NCBI GenBank assembly: GCA_937926325.1
Contig: CALAZQ010000468.1
Coordinates: forward strand, 1 to 5,923
Direction of reading: 5' to 3'
Length of the DNA stretch: 5,923 nucleotides
Origin: an uncultured Planctomycetaceae bacterium
GTDB taxonomy: Bacteria; Planctomycetota; Planctomycetia; Pirellulales; UBA1268
The notes below the pieces were generated by a model, which was not told the DNA's origin, did not search any database, and saw only the letters and a list, made by a program, of their open reading frames with translations. Every line of letters starts with the position of its first letter. Positions within the stretch are counted from its first letter, which is position 1. Below are positions 4,722-5,923 of the stretch, one piece after another. The position numbers were made by a program, and so were the translations under genes.

Positions 4722-5923
4722 ATGGGAACGCCATGGCGACCAGGAATTTTCGCGACGCTATTCGTTGCCTTGAGTGTCCCGCTGACGGCTGCGGAACCAG
4801 ACCCGCCTGCCGATTCGTCCGGCATCCATGAGCCTGACGACCCTGGGGAGACCGTCGAAAAACCCGTCGTTCTGGAGGTTGAACCCTCCGAGGTCGAAGC
4901 ACCGTTGGCTTTTGCGCCTGAGCCGGGTCTCCTCGTCGATGAGGTTCCGACGGTAACCCACCGGCCACGCTGTCGGCCGGGGAACTGCCAACGCTGCCCC
5001 GACTACTGCCGTTACGGCAGTTTTGATGTGCTCTTCCTCCAGCGGAATGTCGGCACCGACGGCAGCACGATCGCTGAGGACACCGCTGGCGGGCAGCCGG
5101 TGCCACTGCTTACCAACGAGAGTGCCCAGCCGGCCACCGCTGCCGGTGTGCGGCTGTTCTATGGCGTGCAGGGGCGCAACCGGGTCGGCTGGGAGATCGG
5201 CTACACCGGTGTCTATGGAATGTTCGGGGAGGACCGCGCCGACGCCCCCGGTTCACTTCAGGTTCCCGGTGGTCTCGGGCAGGCAGTCCAAGGCTGGGCC
5301 ACCGCCAACGCAGTGCGGCCGACCTATGCGTCGTCGCTCAACATGTTTGAAGCCAACATCTTTCAGCATCAGCATGCCGTCAAAGGCGGCCGGCACTCCC
5401 CCTTTCCCTGGGATCGGGTTCACGATCCCTACTGCCATAGCTTCAACTGGCTGTTTGGCCTGCGATGGGCAGGACTCAATGAGACGGCTGACCTGAACGT
5501 GCAGACCGACCCAGGCGAGCCGTTCTCAGCCTATTCGGTCACCACCAGCTCGCAGCTCATCGGCCCCCAGATCGGCATCAAGGAACGCCGGCAGTGGAAC
5601 AACTGGGCGGTCGAGGGCTGGGCCAAGACGATGCTGGCCGGCACGTTTCTCAGCTCCTACGCCGACCCGATCACGTCGCCATTGGCCCCGGGGCTCGAGT
5701 ACCGTCCCGCTCGGGAAGACACCGAGGTTGGCGTCGGCTTTGTGGCCGACCTCAACTACTCCCTCGCCCGCCGCCTGGGCGAGCACTGGTGGCTGCGGGT
5801 CGGCTACAACCTGATCTGGGTCACGGGTGTCGCCCTGGCCCCGAACCAGTTTGACTTTACCGATAACGCGACCAGCGGCACCCGGCTCGTGGGCGGCAGC
5901 AGCGTGTTTCTGCACGGGGCGAA
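4722..5923 (+). CDS. BBP7-like secreted outer-membrane beta-barrel protein (3' end cut by window)
   Basis: The frame is open for 400 codons to the window edge with no stop. Residues 1-24 look like a Sec signal peptide: Arg6, a hydrophobic core from IFATLF to SVPL, and cleavage near TAA-E. Residues 25-80 form a Pro/Glu/Asp-rich, probably disordered stretch. A cysteine cluster follows (C84, C89, C92, C96), then alternating aromatic/hydrophobic strands: YGSFDVLFLQRNV (98-110), GVRLFYGVQ (142-150), GWEIGYTGVYGMF (156-168), HSFNWLFGLRW (239-249), WLRVGYNLIWVTGVALAPNQFDF (about 357-379) and SVFLHGA (394-400). The GYNLIWVTGVALAPNQ and VFLHGA signatures match what I know of the planctomycete BBP7 barrel family, which usually ends soon after the HGA motif, so perhaps only 10-30 residues are missing. 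Its function is unknown; an outer-membrane location is inferred from the family. It is divergent from the STAS gene and probably not functionally tied to it. Confidence 0.8.
   Translation, partial: MGTPWRPGIFATLFVALSVPLTAAEPDPPADSSGIHEPDDPGETVEKPVVLEVEPSEVEAPLAFAPEPGLLVDEVPTVTHRPRCRPGNCQRCPDYCRYGSFDVLFLQRNVGTDGSTIAEDTAGGQPVPLLTNESAQPATAAGVRLFYGVQGRNRVGWEIGYTGVYGMFGEDRADAPGSLQVPGGLGQAVQGWATANAVRPTYASSLNMFEANIFQHQHAVKGGRHSPFPWDRVHDPYCHSFNWLFGLRWAGLNETADLNVQTDPGEPFSAYSVTTSSQLIGPQIGIKERRQWNNWAVEGWAKTMLAGTFLSSYADPITSPLAPGLEYRPAREDTEVGVGFVADLNYSLARRLGEHWWLRVGYNLIWVTGVALAPNQFDFTDNATSGTRLVGGSSVFLHGA

Noticed and set aside
5526..5915. 129-codon minus-strand open frame opposite the BBP7-like gene
   Set aside because: It is a shadow of a clear barrel-protein frame and has no ribosome binding site or domain that I can recognise.

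Overview
The window looks like chromosomal DNA of a planctomycete. It is GC-rich with GC-loaded third codon positions. The clearest taxonomic pointer is a partial gene at the right end, whose product matches the BBP7-type outer-membrane beta-barrel proteins that are abundant in planctomycetes. The REC-PP2C and STAS genes also resemble planctomycete versions. This assignment rests on recognised protein style, not on a search.

Layout. Left part, plus strand: the last 19 codons of what is probably a methyl-accepting chemotaxis protein (1-60); a 121-bp gap with two small hairpins; a CheB-type methylesterase with two receiver domains (182-1708); and a CheR-type methyltransferase (1757-2578). Middle part, minus strand, convergent with cheR after only 19 bp: a STAS-domain anti-sigma-factor antagonist (4487 down to 4128), then a receiver/coiled-coil/PP2C phosphatase (3998 down to 2598). 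A 234-bp divergent intergenic region (4488-4721) separates these from a secreted BBP7-like protein on the plus strand (4722 onward), which runs off the window about 400 codons in.

How the genes may work together. The left genes are the adaptation arm of a chemosensory pathway: CheR adds methyl groups to receptor glutamates and CheB removes them under phosphorylation control. The middle genes are two parts of a partner-switching module. A phosphorylatable receiver controls a PP2C phosphatase, whose natural substrate would be a phosphorylated STAS protein; the third part, an RsbW-like kinase, is not in the window. A chemosensory histidine kinase phosphorylating the receiver of the phosphatase would join the two modules, but that link is inference from proximity. 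The BBP7 gene is probably an unrelated neighbour, or at most a target.

The most notable points are an Asn in place of the phosphoacceptor Asp in the first receiver of the CheB fusion, the REC-REC-CheB architecture, an altered phosphosite motif in the STAS protein, a seven-codon upstream reading frame overlapping the TTG start of the phosphatase gene, and a perfect AT-rich inverted repeat just before the BBP7 gene. I saw no tRNA, rRNA, CRISPR array, insertion sequence or attachment site.
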